Source: Streptomyces sp. I05A-00742
Lineage (GTDB): Bacteria; Actinomycetota; Actinomycetes; Streptomycetales; Streptomycetaceae
Length of the DNA stretch: 64,000 bases
Direction of reading: 5' to 3'
Assembly (NCBI RefSeq): GCF_013055795.1
Contig: NZ_JABETO010000002.1
Span: forward strand, 129,738 to 193,737
Shown here: piece by piece, positions 35,222-44,578 of the stretch
Layout of the letters: every line of letters starts with the position of its first letter
How positions within the stretch are numbered: position 1 is the stretch's first letter
Notes under the pieces: generated by a model
The model's input: only the letters and a program-made list of their open reading frames with translations
Databases searched by the model: none
What the model was told of the DNA's origin: nothing
Made by a program: the position numbers and the translations under genes

Positions 35222-35674
35222 TCACTGCCCCGCACTCTGTGCCGGCGGAACGGGCCCCGAGTTGTGGAACGTGAGGTTGGAGAACTGCTGCCCCTGAAGC
35301 ACGGGCCCGTTCTGTACACCACCACTGACACTGTTGTGCACGGTGACGGACGTGTCACTTCCCGCTCCCGGCGCAAGCTCCGCCAGCATCAACCGAAGCT
35401 CCTCCGCAGCCCCAGGGTCTGCCTGTAGAGCACGACGCAGCTTCATCCGCCACTCCGCCTCGATGTCCGCCATGGCCAGTTCGTCCTCAGACTCACGAGC
35501 CACCACGAGCTCTTCCCCGGACAACCGCAGCTCCTCGTCGACTGCCCCACCAGCCCCACGCCGGGCAAAGAACCGCACCACCCGCTCACGCGCCTGCGAC
35601 CAGGTCTCCGACACCATCAGCCCGACCAACGTCGTCGCCCCCGACGCCGCCAGCGCCGCCAATTCGGCCTCCAT
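35222..35674 (-). CDS. Bell-like small effector with C-terminal amyloid-like motif, copy B
   Basis: This 150-aa protein starts at ATG 35674 behind GGGGGA. The N-terminal 38 residues, including LAALAASGATTLVGLMV, suit a membrane-active helix. A charged helical middle follows. Residues 113-135 carry the motif beginning NSVSGG, with VLQGQQF, gap-free against copy A. A Pro/Gly tail closes the protein. It shares little with the copy A effector outside the motif and general layout. It is the first gene of the NLR operon. The Bell-domain name is inferred. Confidence 0.62.
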   Translation of the reverse strand: MEAELAALAASGATTLVGLMVSETWSQARERVVRFFARRGAGGAVDEELRLSGEELVVARESEDELAMADIEAEWRMKLRRALQADPGAAEELRLMLAELAPGAGSDTSVTVHNSVSGGVQNGPVLQGQQFSNLTFHNSGPVPPAQSAGQ

Positions 35675-36047
35675 CGATCCCCCTCGCACCACAGACCGGC
35701 CAGCTCACCGAAGCCACCGTAGGGAGATCACGGGGACTTGGGTAGTCGGCAATCGGCGTGGCAGCCTCCGTCGATCGCGCCAGTCACCCTTACGGACCGC
35801 AGACGCTCCAGTGCCTCCCATCCTCCCCAGGCCAGGCCTGGTGCCTGCCACCCGCCCAAACAGTGGGCCGCCGCTCGGCGGCGTTTCCTGACTTCCCTGC
35901 CGGACACGACGCCGGCTCGTTTCGCGGGCAGTTCGGCGGGCATCGGGCGGCCTGCCATCACGAATCCGGGCTCGGCCTGCGCCGCAATCAGCGGGAGTCC
36001 GCCCCGGGATATGCCCCGGGATACGCGTCGGGGAGAATGCCGGGACG
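35675..36047. other. Intergenic region before the Wadjet operon
   Basis: These 373 bp separate the divergent effector and Wadjet operons. They contain a GCCGCC-GCTC-GGCGGC hairpin followed by TTT (35867-35886). An 11-bp direct repeat GCCCCGGGATA at 36001-36011 and 36013-36023 lies just upstream of the jetA ATG, and each copy holds a CCCGGG palindrome. The repeat is a candidate operator for the operon. No gene is supported here. Confidence 0.5.
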
Positions 36048-37640
36048 ATGACGTCACAGCCTTCCGGTCCGCGCGGCGGCGGGTACGCGCCGTTCGCCCA
36101 TCTGACCGCGCCGAACGCCGCCCTCTACCGTCGGGTGATGCGTGCGTTCCTCACGGCGAAAGACCGTTTCGCGGTGCATCTGCGGCCCGAGGACGTGCAT
36201 GCCGCGCTGCCACCGGAGCACCGGCCTCCAGACTTGGAAGCGGTGGTGAAGGCGCTGGACAGCCTTGTGGAGTGGGGCAATCTGCGAGCGGACCCGGATA
36301 CCTCCCGGGTCACCGCGGTCGAGGACTTCTACCGGAAGCGGTTCATCTACCAGCTCACACAGGCCGGGGAAGCTGCCGAGCAGGCATTGTCGGTGTACGA
36401 CGAGGCGCTGGGGCGGCGCGGTGCCCTCCAGGCGGTGGCGCTGCATGACATCGTCACCCACCTGCGGTCCCTGCTGGTAATCATCACCGAGCAGGAGCAT
36501 GGCGAGCCGGACGCGGCCAAGGCGCACCTGACGCTGACGGCACTGACGGACCGGTTCGAGGCTCTGGCGGAAAACGCCCGGGCCTTCATGGGGTCGTTGC
36601 AGCGCACCATCGACCTGCACGGCGTGGAGATCGAGGTGTTCCTTGCCTACAAGGACCGGCTGATCCAGTACCTGGAGCGGTTCATCCAGGACCTGATCAC
36701 GCTGGGCGGGCGGATCGCGGTGCTCATCGGTGAGCTGGAGCAGGGCGGCCGGGCCCGTGTGCTGCTGCGGTTGGCAGCAGCCCGGGAAGCCGCCGACGCC
36801 GCGCCCGAGGACGCGGAGAGCGCCGAAGAAGCGTACGTGCGGTGGGCGTCCAAGTGGTCGGGGCTTTCGGCATGGTTCGTGTCCACGGACGGCCGCGAGT
36901 CGCAGGCCCGGCTGCTGCGCGGGCGGGCCCTCGGGGCGATTCCGCAGCTCCTGGCGGTCGTACGCCAGTTGAACGAAAGGCGAGCCGGACGTTCGGACCG
37001 GTCCGCGGACTTCCGCACGCTGGCCCGCTGGTTCGCCGAGGCACCGGACGACGAGGCGCGGCACCGGCTGTGGCGTGCTGCCTTCGGTCTGTATTCCGCA
37101 CGTCACCTCACCGTGGATGCCGAGACCGTCGCTGAGCGCGCGGTCCGCCCAGTCCCCCCGTCCACGCCATGGGCCGAGGCCGAGCCGCTGCGGATCAGCC
37201 CGCAGCTACGTCGTACTGGCAGCTACGAACGTCGTGGCAGGGCCCGCCGGGTGCAGGACCGGTCCGAGCAGCGGCGGGAGCTCGCCGCGATCGCCGCCAA
37301 GCAGGCGCAGGAGATCGCCGCCGCCCGCGCCCGCCTCGCGACGGACGGCGTCATTCGGCTGTCCGGGCTCGGAGAGCTCGACCCGATGGCGTTCGGGCTG
37401 TTTCTGCAGCTGCTCGGCGACGCTCTGGCCACTTGGCGACCGGGCATGACGAGCACGGTGGCGACCAGCAACGACGGCTCGATGGAGATCCGGCTGACGG
37501 CGCTCGCCGACGGATCGACGGCCGAGATCCGCACACCCGGCGGGGTCTTCCGCGGTCCCGACCACTTAGTCGAGATCACCGACCTGGCGTCGCCCGGGAT
37601 GTCAGGGCTGGATGACGCGCCGGTGCAGGAGGAGCGATGA
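36048..37640 (+). CDS. jetA: Wadjet JetA (DUF2397/TIGR02677), kleisin-like
   Basis: This 530-aa first subunit of the plasmid- and circular-DNA-cleaving Wadjet complex corresponds to the MukF/kleisin role. It has an N-terminal winged-helix start (PFAHLTAPNAALYRRVMRAF), the helical DUF2397 body, and a C-terminal segment GLGELDPMAFGLFLQLLGDAL. The ATG at 36048 follows GGGAC. The stop overlaps jetB by ATGA. The four-gene order and families are those called type II Wadjet in the original defence survey, as I recall. Confidence 0.92.
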   Translation: MTSQPSGPRGGGYAPFAHLTAPNAALYRRVMRAFLTAKDRFAVHLRPEDVHAALPPEHRPPDLEAVVKALDSLVEWGNLRADPDTSRVTAVEDFYRKRFIYQLTQAGEAAEQALSVYDEALGRRGALQAVALHDIVTHLRSLLVIITEQEHGEPDAAKAHLTLTALTDRFEALAENARAFMGSLQRTIDLHGVEIEVFLAYKDRLIQYLERFIQDLITLGGRIAVLIGELEQGGRARVLLRLAAAREAADAAPEDAESAEEAYVRWASKWSGLSAWFVSTDGRESQARLLRGRALGAIPQLLAVVRQLNERRAGRSDRSADFRTLARWFAEAPDDEARHRLWRAAFGLYSARHLTVDAETVAERAVRPVPPSTPWAEAEPLRISPQLRRTGSYERRGRARRVQDRSEQRRELAAIAAKQAQEIAAARARLATDGVIRLSGLGELDPMAFGLFLQLLGDALATWRPGMTSTVATSNDGSMEIRLTALADGSTAEIRTPGGVFRGPDHLVEITDLASPGMSGLDDAPVQEER

Positions 37641-38884
37641 CCACACCCCTGGGCGAGGTGCTGGACGGGCGGCGCACGGCCGAGATGCACAAGGCCGCCC
37701 GGGCACTGCTGAAAGAACCGCTGCTGCTGGCGCAGGGGCCGTACGCAGACGAGCTCCGCCTGGTGCGGCAGTACGCGGCTGTGCTGCGCGAGTGGTTCGA
37801 GCGCAACACCGGCTGGTCGCTGCGGGTGGACGCGGAGGCCGCCCGGCTGGCCCGGACGCCCGGCAGTCCGGCCGACCCCACGCATCCGGCGCGCGAGGCA
37901 TCCCGTGCCCGCGCCGCGTTCACACGCCGCCGGTACGTGCTGCTGTGCCTCGCGCTGGCCGCGCTGGAGCGGGGCGAGGCACAGATCGCTCTGGGCCGCC
38001 TGGCCGAGCAGGTGGTGCTGGACGCCGCCGACCCCCATTTGAGCGCCGCTGGGGTGGAGTTCACCATGGAGCGCCGCGACGAACGCCTGGACCTGGCGGC
38101 GGTGGTCCGGCTGCTCCTGCGCTACGGGGTGTTGCGACGGGTGGCCGGCGAGGAGGAGGCGTATGTCACGGGAACCGGCGATGTGCTCTACGACGTGCAG
38201 CGCCGCATCCTGGCGGGGCTTCTGGCCGCCCGCCGCGGCCCGTCGACGATCACCTCGGTGGACTTCGAGACCCGGCTGGCCGAGCTGACCGCCGAGTCTG
38301 CGCTGGACAGCGACGAACTCCGCTTCCGCGCCATCCGCCAGACGCTGACCCGGCGGCTGCTGGACGACCCGGTGCTGTACTACGACGAACTGAGCGACGA
38401 GGAACTCGCCTACCTGACCCGCCAGCGCGCCTTTCTCACCGCTCGTATCACCGAACTCACCGGCCTGGTCCCGGAGGTGCGTGCCGAGGGCATCGCCATG
38501 GTCGACCCGCTGGACGATCTGACCGACGTGCGGATGCCCGAGCAGGGCACACATGGGCACATCACCCTGCTGCTCGCCGAACACCTGGCGGCCACAGGCG
38601 GCGAGGTGAGCCGCGGTGATCTGGAGCGCCGGGTGCGGGAGCTGGCCGCCGAACACGGTGCCTTCTGGTCGAAGAGCGCCAAACAGCCCGGCGCGGAAGC
38701 GGAGCTGGTCGGCCACGCGCTGGAGAGGCTGACCGCGCTCGGCCTGGTCACTCATACCGCAGGGGGCGTCACCGCGTTGCCGGCGCTCGCGCGGTACGCG
38801 GTCGGTGAGCCAGTCATGACGCAACCGGGGCCGCCCGCCTCCCGCGTTTCCCGCACCTCTCGGCGAAAGGCACCGCAGCCGTGA
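37637..38884 (+). CDS. jetB: Wadjet JetB (DUF2398/TIGR02678), KITE-like
   Basis: This 415-aa subunit in the MukE/KITE role bridges kleisin and ATPase. Typical DUF2398 segments are FTRRRYVLLCLALAALER and TGDVLYDVQRRILAGLLA. The protein is mainly winged-helix in prediction, without membrane segments. It overlaps jetA (ATGA) and jetC (GTGA). Confidence 0.92.
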   Translation: MTTPLGEVLDGRRTAEMHKAARALLKEPLLLAQGPYADELRLVRQYAAVLREWFERNTGWSLRVDAEAARLARTPGSPADPTHPAREASRARAAFTRRRYVLLCLALAALERGEAQIALGRLAEQVVLDAADPHLSAAGVEFTMERRDERLDLAAVVRLLLRYGVLRRVAGEEEAYVTGTGDVLYDVQRRILAGLLAARRGPSTITSVDFETRLAELTAESALDSDELRFRAIRQTLTRRLLDDPVLYYDELSDEELAYLTRQRAFLTARITELTGLVPEVRAEGIAMVDPLDDLTDVRMPEQGTHGHITLLLAEHLAATGGEVSRGDLERRVRELAAEHGAFWSKSAKQPGAEAELVGHALERLTALGLVTHTAGGVTALPALARYAVGEPVMTQPGPPASRVSRTSRRKAPQP

Positions 38885-41800
38885 CCATCCTGCCCGACCC
38901 CACGCCCGGCCGGTGGCGGCCGCTGCGCATCGGCCTGGTCGACCTCTTCCACTACGACACCGAGGAGTTCCGGTTCCGCGATGGCCGCTTGCTGCTGCGC
39001 GGGAACAACGGCACCGGCAAGTCCAAGGTCCTCGCTCTCACCCTTCCCTTCCTCCTGGACGGCGACCTGTCGGCGCGGCGTGTGGAGCCCGACGCCGACC
39101 CGGGCAAGCGCATGGAGTGGAACCTGCTGCTCGGCGGCCGGCACCCGTACCCCGAGCGGCTGGGCTACACCTGGATCGAGTTCGGCCGCCGCGAGAAGGA
39201 TTCGGGCCGGGCGCACTTCCGAACGCTGCTGTGCGGCCTGAAGGCCGTATCGGGCCGCGGTATCGCCCGCCACTGGTACGCGGTCACCGAACAGCGCGTC
39301 GGCGAGGAGCTGAGCCTGCTCGACGCGACCGGCACAGCGTTGTCACGGGACCGTTTGGCGGAAGCCGTCGCTGGGCGCGGAATGGTCTACGACCAGGCGA
39401 AGGCGTACCGCAGGGCGGTCGACGAGGCCCTTTTCGGGCTGGGTGAGCGGCGCTACGCAGCCCTGGTGGAGCTGCTCATCCAGCTGCGCCAGCCTCAGCT
39501 GTCCAAGCGGCCCAACGAGGCGGCGCTCTCCCGCGCTCTGACCGAGGCGCTGTCGCCCATGGACCAGGCGGTGATCGCTGATGTGGCCGAGGCGTTCCGG
39601 TCCCTGGACGACGAGAAGGAGGAGCTGCGGGCGGCCAGTGAGGCCGAGCGGGCCGCATCGGCTTTCCTCGGCCACTACCGCCGCTACGCTCGTGTGGCGA
39701 CCCGCAGGCGGGCCCGGCTGCCTCGTAGCGAGCACGCCCGCTACGAACAGCTGCACCGCGACCTGTCCCGGGCACGGTCCGAACGGGAGGAGGCCGAGCG
39801 GCAACGGATCGAGGCCGCCGAGCGGATAACTCAGCTGGAGGAGACGGCCGTGCGGCTGGCCGCCCAGGACGCCGCGCTGCGCACGGGTCCGGAGATGCGC
39901 AGCGCCCGGGAACTGGAGCAGGCGGCAGCCGACGCGCGCCGCACCGCCGACGAGCGGACCCGTGCCGAGAGCGACCGGGAGCAGGCGGCCCAGGCCCACT
40001 CCCGCGCCCTGGGCCGCCTGGCGAACGCCGAAGGACGGCTGACCGCAGCCGAGCAGCACGTCGGGAACACATGGGACCAGGCACGTGAGACGGCCCTGGC
40101 GGCCCGGCTGGACGACGTGCTCGGCGACGACGCGGCGCCGGAGGCCGAACTGCGCCGGGCGGCCGAGGAGTCGGTGGCTCGCAAGCGGCGCGCCCTCGAC
40201 CACGTGGAGAAGCTGGCCGCCGAAGCCGAACAGGCCGCAGCCGAACGGCGGGACGCCACCCGGCGCCTGGACGAGGTCCAGACGGAGGTCGCCCACACCG
40301 CCGAACGCAAGGCTCAGGCGGAGACGTCCGTCGAGGAGGCAGGGCTGGAGCTGGTCTCCGCCGTACGCGAACACCTTGACCAGTGCGCGGAACTGGATCT
40401 TGCCGACCGGACCGGGCTCCTGGACGCTTTGCAGGACTGGGTTACGCACCTGCACGGCCCCGGCCCCGCCCGGGAACAGACCGCGGCGGCCCACCGCGCA
40501 CGGGCCGCGGATCTGGCCGACCGGGCCGCCGCATTCGGCCGCCGTCTGGCCGAGCTGACCGAGCAGCGCACCGCCGCCGAACGGGAGCTGGCCGAGCTGG
40601 AGGACGGAGGCCAGAGGGGCCCGGCGGCACCCCACACCCGCGCCCCTGGCTTGCGCGACCGGATCCCGGGAGCACCCATGTGGCGGCTGGTCGACTTCCA
40701 CGACCACGTCACCCCCGACCAACGGGCAGGGCTGGAAGCCGCGCTGGAGGCTGCGGGGCTCCTGGACGCGTGGGTATGCCCCGACGGCACCATCTTGGAG
40801 CCGGCCGGGCACGACGTGCTGCTGTCCCCACTGTCTTCGGACGCGGCGCCCACCGGACCCGTGCTCGCCGGCATGCTGCGGCCCGCCGTCGACCACGGAG
40901 ATCCCCGGGCCACTCAGGTCGGTGAACAGGCGGTGTCCGCGCTCCTGGCGGCCATTGGTCTCGGGGACACCGATGGCCCCGGCACCTGGGTGGCCGCGGA
41001 CGGCCGGTTCCGCGTCGGCGCGCTGACCGGCAGCTGGTCGAAGAAGACCGCCGTGTACGTGGGCGAAGGCGCCCGTGAGGAAGCCCGCCGCGTCCGGATC
41101 ACCGCCCTGCGCGGCGAACTGGATGCCCTCGCGGACAGCACGGCCCGCCTCGAAACCGAACGCGCCACGGTGACCGAACGTCGCCGCGTCCTTGACGCCG
41201 AACTGGCCGCCGTCCCCGACGAGGCCACGCTGCGCCACGCCCACGCGGTAGCCGCCGCGGCGGCGGACGCCGCCCATCGGGCCCGCGCCCGCCAAGAGGA
41301 ACGCACGGCCGAACTCACCGAGGCGGCCGGCCGGGAGACCGAGACGGCCACCGAACTGACCGAGACGGCCGAAGCCGTGAACCTGCCCGCCGACCGGACG
41401 GCCCTCACGGCCGTCCGTCAGGCATTGGCCGATCACACAGTTGCCCTCGCCGCTCTGTGGCCCGCCCTGCGCGAGCGTGCCGAAGCGCGACGCGCCGTCG
41501 CCGACGAGCGGACGGAAACAGGCCGGACCGGGGAACGGGTGGCCGAACTGGACCGGCGCATGGCTCAGGCGGCCCGCCTGGCCGCCGCCGCGGACCAGCG
41601 CCACACCACGCTGCGCTCCACCGTCGGAGCCGCCGTCGCCGAGCTGGAGCGTCGTCTGGCCGAGACGGCCGACGCCCTCGTCGCGTGCGAGCGGGACCAG
41701 AAGCAGGCTCGTCACGACCACTCCGTCGCGGACCGTCGAACCGGTCGCGCCGAGGGCCGGATCGAGCAACTGGAGAAGGACGTCCACGAAGCGGCCACCA

Positions 41801-43014
41801 CGCGCGGCGAGGCCATCACCGCTCTCCAGCGGTTCGCAGCCACCGGCCTGCTGACCGTCGCCCTGCCCGAGACGCCCGTGCCGCCACTGCATGGTGGCCC
41901 CTGGGCGGCCAGCCCCGCGATCACGCTCGCCCGCGCGATCGAAGCGGAACTGTCCGGCACGGACGACTCGGACGGCGCCTGGGAGCGTGTGCAGAAGCGG
42001 CTCAGTGAGGAGTACAAGAAACTCCAGGACGTCCTCTCCCGGGGCGGCCACAGCGCCACTGCTCACATGACCGAGGACGGGATGGTCGTCGACCTCGTCT
42101 ACCAGGGCCGGGAACGAGCCGTCCCCGAGCTGGCCGAAGCCCTGGCCACCGAGGTCCAGGAGCTGACCCGCATCCTGTCGGCGCACGAGCGCGAGATCCT
42201 GGAGACCCATCTGCTGACCGAGGTCGCCGGCACCTTGCAGGAACTGATCGGCGCTGCCGAGCGCCAGGTGCACGCCATGAACACCGAACTCGAGCAGCGG
42301 CCAACTTCCACCGGCATGAAGCTGCGCCTGCTCTGGCGGCCCTCCCGCAAGGCACCGGCGGGACTGGCGCAGGCGCGGGCACGGCTGCGCCAGTCCGCCG
42401 ACGCCTGGGCGACGGAGGAACGGACGGCGGTCGGCGAGTTCCTTCAGGCCCAGATCGCCCGCGCGCAGGCCGACGACGCGACCGGCAGCTGGCTCGACGT
42501 ACTCACCACGGCGCTCGACTACCGCTCCTGGCACGAATTCGGCATCGAACGTCACCAGCACGGCACCTGGGTGCCGGCCACCGGACCCGCGTCCGGCGGA
42601 GAACGCGTCCTGGCTGTCTCGGTACCGCTGTTCGCCGCGGCCTCCGCGTACTACGCCACCGCCGCCTCGCACGCCCCGCGCCTGGTCACCCTGGACGAAG
42701 CCTTCGCCGGCGTCGACGACGACTCCCGCGCCAAGTGCCTGGGCCTGCTCCACGCCTTCGACCTGGACGTGATGATGACCAGCGAACGCGAATGGGCCTG
42801 CTACCCGCAGGTGCCCGGCATCGCCATCGCCCAGCTCTCCCGCGTCGACTACATCGACGCGGTCCTGGTGACCCGCTGGGAGTGGGACGGCACCCGGCGG
42901 GCACGGGTTGCCGACCCTGACCATCGTCTGGCGATGCTCCCCGCACCAGAGCACTCCCCCGAGGTACCGGAGCCCGAGTTCGCCGCCCCCGAGCAGGACG
43001 CCCTGTGGGAATGA
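38881..43014 (+). CDS. jetC: Wadjet JetC (TIGR02680), SMC/MukB-like ATPase
   Basis: This 1377-aa loop-extruding ATPase has Walker A GNNGTGKS at residues 41-48. Long Glu/Ala/Arg-rich coiled coils run to about residue 550 and again from about 740 to 1050, around a hinge-like region. The signature ATGPASGGERVLAVSVPLF and Walker B LVTLDEAFAGVDDDSRAK are near the C-terminus. All ATPase motifs are intact, so the system is probably active. GTG 38881 overlaps jetB. Confidence 0.94.
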   Translation: MTILPDPTPGRWRPLRIGLVDLFHYDTEEFRFRDGRLLLRGNNGTGKSKVLALTLPFLLDGDLSARRVEPDADPGKRMEWNLLLGGRHPYPERLGYTWIEFGRREKDSGRAHFRTLLCGLKAVSGRGIARHWYAVTEQRVGEELSLLDATGTALSRDRLAEAVAGRGMVYDQAKAYRRAVDEALFGLGERRYAALVELLIQLRQPQLSKRPNEAALSRALTEALSPMDQAVIADVAEAFRSLDDEKEELRAASEAERAASAFLGHYRRYARVATRRRARLPRSEHARYEQLHRDLSRARSEREEAERQRIEAAERITQLEETAVRLAAQDAALRTGPEMRSARELEQAAADARRTADERTRAESDREQAAQAHSRALGRLANAEGRLTAAEQHVGNTWDQARETALAARLDDVLGDDAAPEAELRRAAEESVARKRRALDHVEKLAAEAEQAAAERRDATRRLDEVQTEVAHTAERKAQAETSVEEAGLELVSAVREHLDQCAELDLADRTGLLDALQDWVTHLHGPGPAREQTAAAHRARAADLADRAAAFGRRLAELTEQRTAAERELAELEDGGQRGPAAPHTRAPGLRDRIPGAPMWRLVDFHDHVTPDQRAGLEAALEAAGLLDAWVCPDGTILEPAGHDVLLSPLSSDAAPTGPVLAGMLRPAVDHGDPRATQVGEQAVSALLAAIGLGDTDGPGTWVAADGRFRVGALTGSWSKKTAVYVGEGAREEARRVRITALRGELDALADSTARLETERATVTERRRVLDAELAAVPDEATLRHAHAVAAAAADAAHRARARQEERTAELTEAAGRETETATELTETAEAVNLPADRTALTAVRQALADHTVALAALWPALRERAEARRAVADERTETGRTGERVAELDRRMAQAARLAAAADQRHTTLRSTVGAAVAELERRLAETADALVACERDQKQARHDHSVADRRTGRAEGRIEQLEKDVHEAATTRGEAITALQRFAATGLLTVALPETPVPPLHGGPWAASPAITLARAIEAELSGTDDSDGAWERVQKRLSEEYKKLQDVLSRGGHSATAHMTEDGMVVDLVYQGRERAVPELAEALATEVQELTRILSAHEREILETHLLTEVAGTLQELIGAAERQVHAMNTELEQRPTSTGMKLRLLWRPSRKAPAGLAQARARLRQSADAWATEERTAVGEFLQAQIARAQADDATGSWLDVLTTALDYRSWHEFGIERHQHGTWVPATGPASGGERVLAVSVPLFAAASAYYATAASHAPRLVTLDEAFAGVDDDSRAKCLGLLHAFDLDVMMTSEREWACYPQVPGIAIAQLSRVDYIDAVLVTRWEWDGTRRARVADPDHRLAMLPAPEHSPEVPEPEFAAPEQDALWE

Positions 43015-43045
43015 AACCTGTGGGAACGAAGGAGAGCAGGAGACG

Positions 43046-43066
43046 ATGGTGACGGTCATCGCATGA
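43046..43066 (+). promoter_or_regulatory. Six-codon mini-cistron leading into jetD
   Basis: AGGAGA is followed by ATG-GTG-ACG-GTC-ATC-GCA-TGA, whose stop overlaps the jetD ATG as ATGA. The good ribosome site belongs to the mini-ORF, and jetD itself has a poor one. Ribosomes may therefore reach jetD by termination-reinitiation, which could limit nuclease dose. Confidence 0.4.
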
Positions 43067-44310
43067 GCACACTCGACACCTCCACCGTACGCGTCGACCG
43101 CGACCGCCTCACCCGGCTCCTCGGCGATCCGGGCTGTGCCTGGCTGGTGAACCGAGCGCGCCGCCGCATGGAACGCGGCGAGCCCCTCACCGGCCCGGTC
43201 ACCCTGGCCGCCCCTACCGACGGCGAGCGGACCGCCGCCGAGCGACTACTGGGCCGTGCCCCGGGCACCGGGCGCTCACTGAGCGTACGGCTCGACGAGG
43301 TCGACGCCCTCCTGCGCCGCTCCGGCGTCAGCCCCGACGGCCTGGCCGTCGCCGTCATCGCCCTCACCGGGCCCGTCACCCTCCTCAGCGACGCCCGCGA
43401 ACAGGAAGCGAACGCCTGGCGGGACGCCTACGCGCCGCTCACCGCCCTGTGCGTCGAGCGGCCCGAACTGGCCGACTGGAGCGCGCAGATACGCCGTAGC
43501 GGCCTCCTCCGCCGCCTCGCGCATACCCCGGACGCCGCCCGGGCCCTCCTCGCCTCCACCGCCACCGTCCTGCGGGGCCTGCCCGCCGATCCGGCTGTCT
43601 CCCTCCCGGCCTTCGCCGCCCGCACCCTGGGCAATGCCCACGCCCTCGATGACAACACCCCGCTCGCCACCCTCGTCCTGTCGGGCATCCGCGCCCTGAC
43701 CGGCTTCCCCGACGGCACCGGAGCCGAGTGGCGCCGCGAGGCGTGGGCCTCCACGGGCCTGCTCAAGGACGCCCTGTCCTCCACCGTCCTCACCCTGGGC
43801 CTGCGCGGCACCCCCGCCCTCGACTGGACTGCCGGCACAGGGGAACCGGCCGTACTCACCCTGCGCCAGCTCACCCGCACCCCGCCCCTCGCAGAGCCCC
43901 GGGTGGTGCACGTCTGCGAAAACCCGACCGTGCTCGCGACAGCGGCCGACGCCCACGGCCCCGCCTGTCCGCCCCTGGTCTGCCTCCAGGGCCAACCCTC
44001 AGCCGCCGCCCTCACCCTGCTGCGCCACCTGCACGCCCGCGGAGCAAAACTGCTCTACCACGGCGACTTCGACTGGGGCGGCCTCCGCATCGCGACCGCC
44101 TTGTTGCAACGCGTCCCCTGGCACCCCTGGCGCTACACCACCTCCGACTACCGCACGGCCGCCGCCACCAACCCCCTGGCCCCACCCCTGACCGGCACAC
44201 CCGCCGACGCCTCCTGGGACCCTGAGTTACGCCCGACCCTCACCGAACTCGGCGTACGCGTCGAGGAGGAGACCGTCCTCGACGACCTCCTGACCGACCT
44301 CGCGTCCTGA
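43063..44310 (+). CDS. jetD: Wadjet JetD (DUF2399/TIGR02679), Toprim nuclease
   Basis: This 415-aa nuclease subunit cleaves DNA extruded by JetABC. The Toprim signature is complete. The catalytic Glu lies in VVHVCENPTVL (about residue 286) and the acidic pair in HGDFDWGGLRIA (about 334). N-terminal residues form an arm that would bind the ATPase. It lies 48 bp after jetC, with a mini-cistron between. All four subunits are present and intact. Confidence 0.92.
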   Translation: MSTLDTSTVRVDRDRLTRLLGDPGCAWLVNRARRRMERGEPLTGPVTLAAPTDGERTAAERLLGRAPGTGRSLSVRLDEVDALLRRSGVSPDGLAVAVIALTGPVTLLSDAREQEANAWRDAYAPLTALCVERPELADWSAQIRRSGLLRRLAHTPDAARALLASTATVLRGLPADPAVSLPAFAARTLGNAHALDDNTPLATLVLSGIRALTGFPDGTGAEWRREAWASTGLLKDALSSTVLTLGLRGTPALDWTAGTGEPAVLTLRQLTRTPPLAEPRVVHVCENPTVLATAADAHGPACPPLVCLQGQPSAAALTLLRHLHARGAKLLYHGDFDWGGLRIATALLQRVPWHPWRYTTSDYRTAAATNPLAPPLTGTPADASWDPELRPTLTELGVRVEEETVLDDLLTDLAS

Positions 44311-44578
44311 CGCCTCCATGGCGTCCTTCGGCAAGATCGGCCGCCGATCACGGCTTGGCCTCGCTCGCACCGGAGGTCCAGAGAATCAGCAGCGGACCGA
44401 CATCGACGTCGGACCACCCGGGCATCGCTGTCGCGGGTGCCATGAGCAGCGCCAATGGCACCTGACAGCCCATCGGAACAAGCGTCAAATGAGCAACACG
44501 AGCGCCATTTCGGTGTCAGGAAACTGCCCGTACCACCCACACCGCACACAATATGCACTCGTACCGCCCGCTCAGCCG

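Noticed and set aside
39343..43059. 1238-aa reverse open frame opposite jetC
   Set aside because: It is Gly/Gln/Leu-rich without domains, whereas the forward frame has all SMC-type ATPase motifs.
44311..44578. Gene or structured RNA between jetD and the kinase
   Set aside because: No open frame with a ribosome site and no strong hairpin; it is a convergent intergenic gap.
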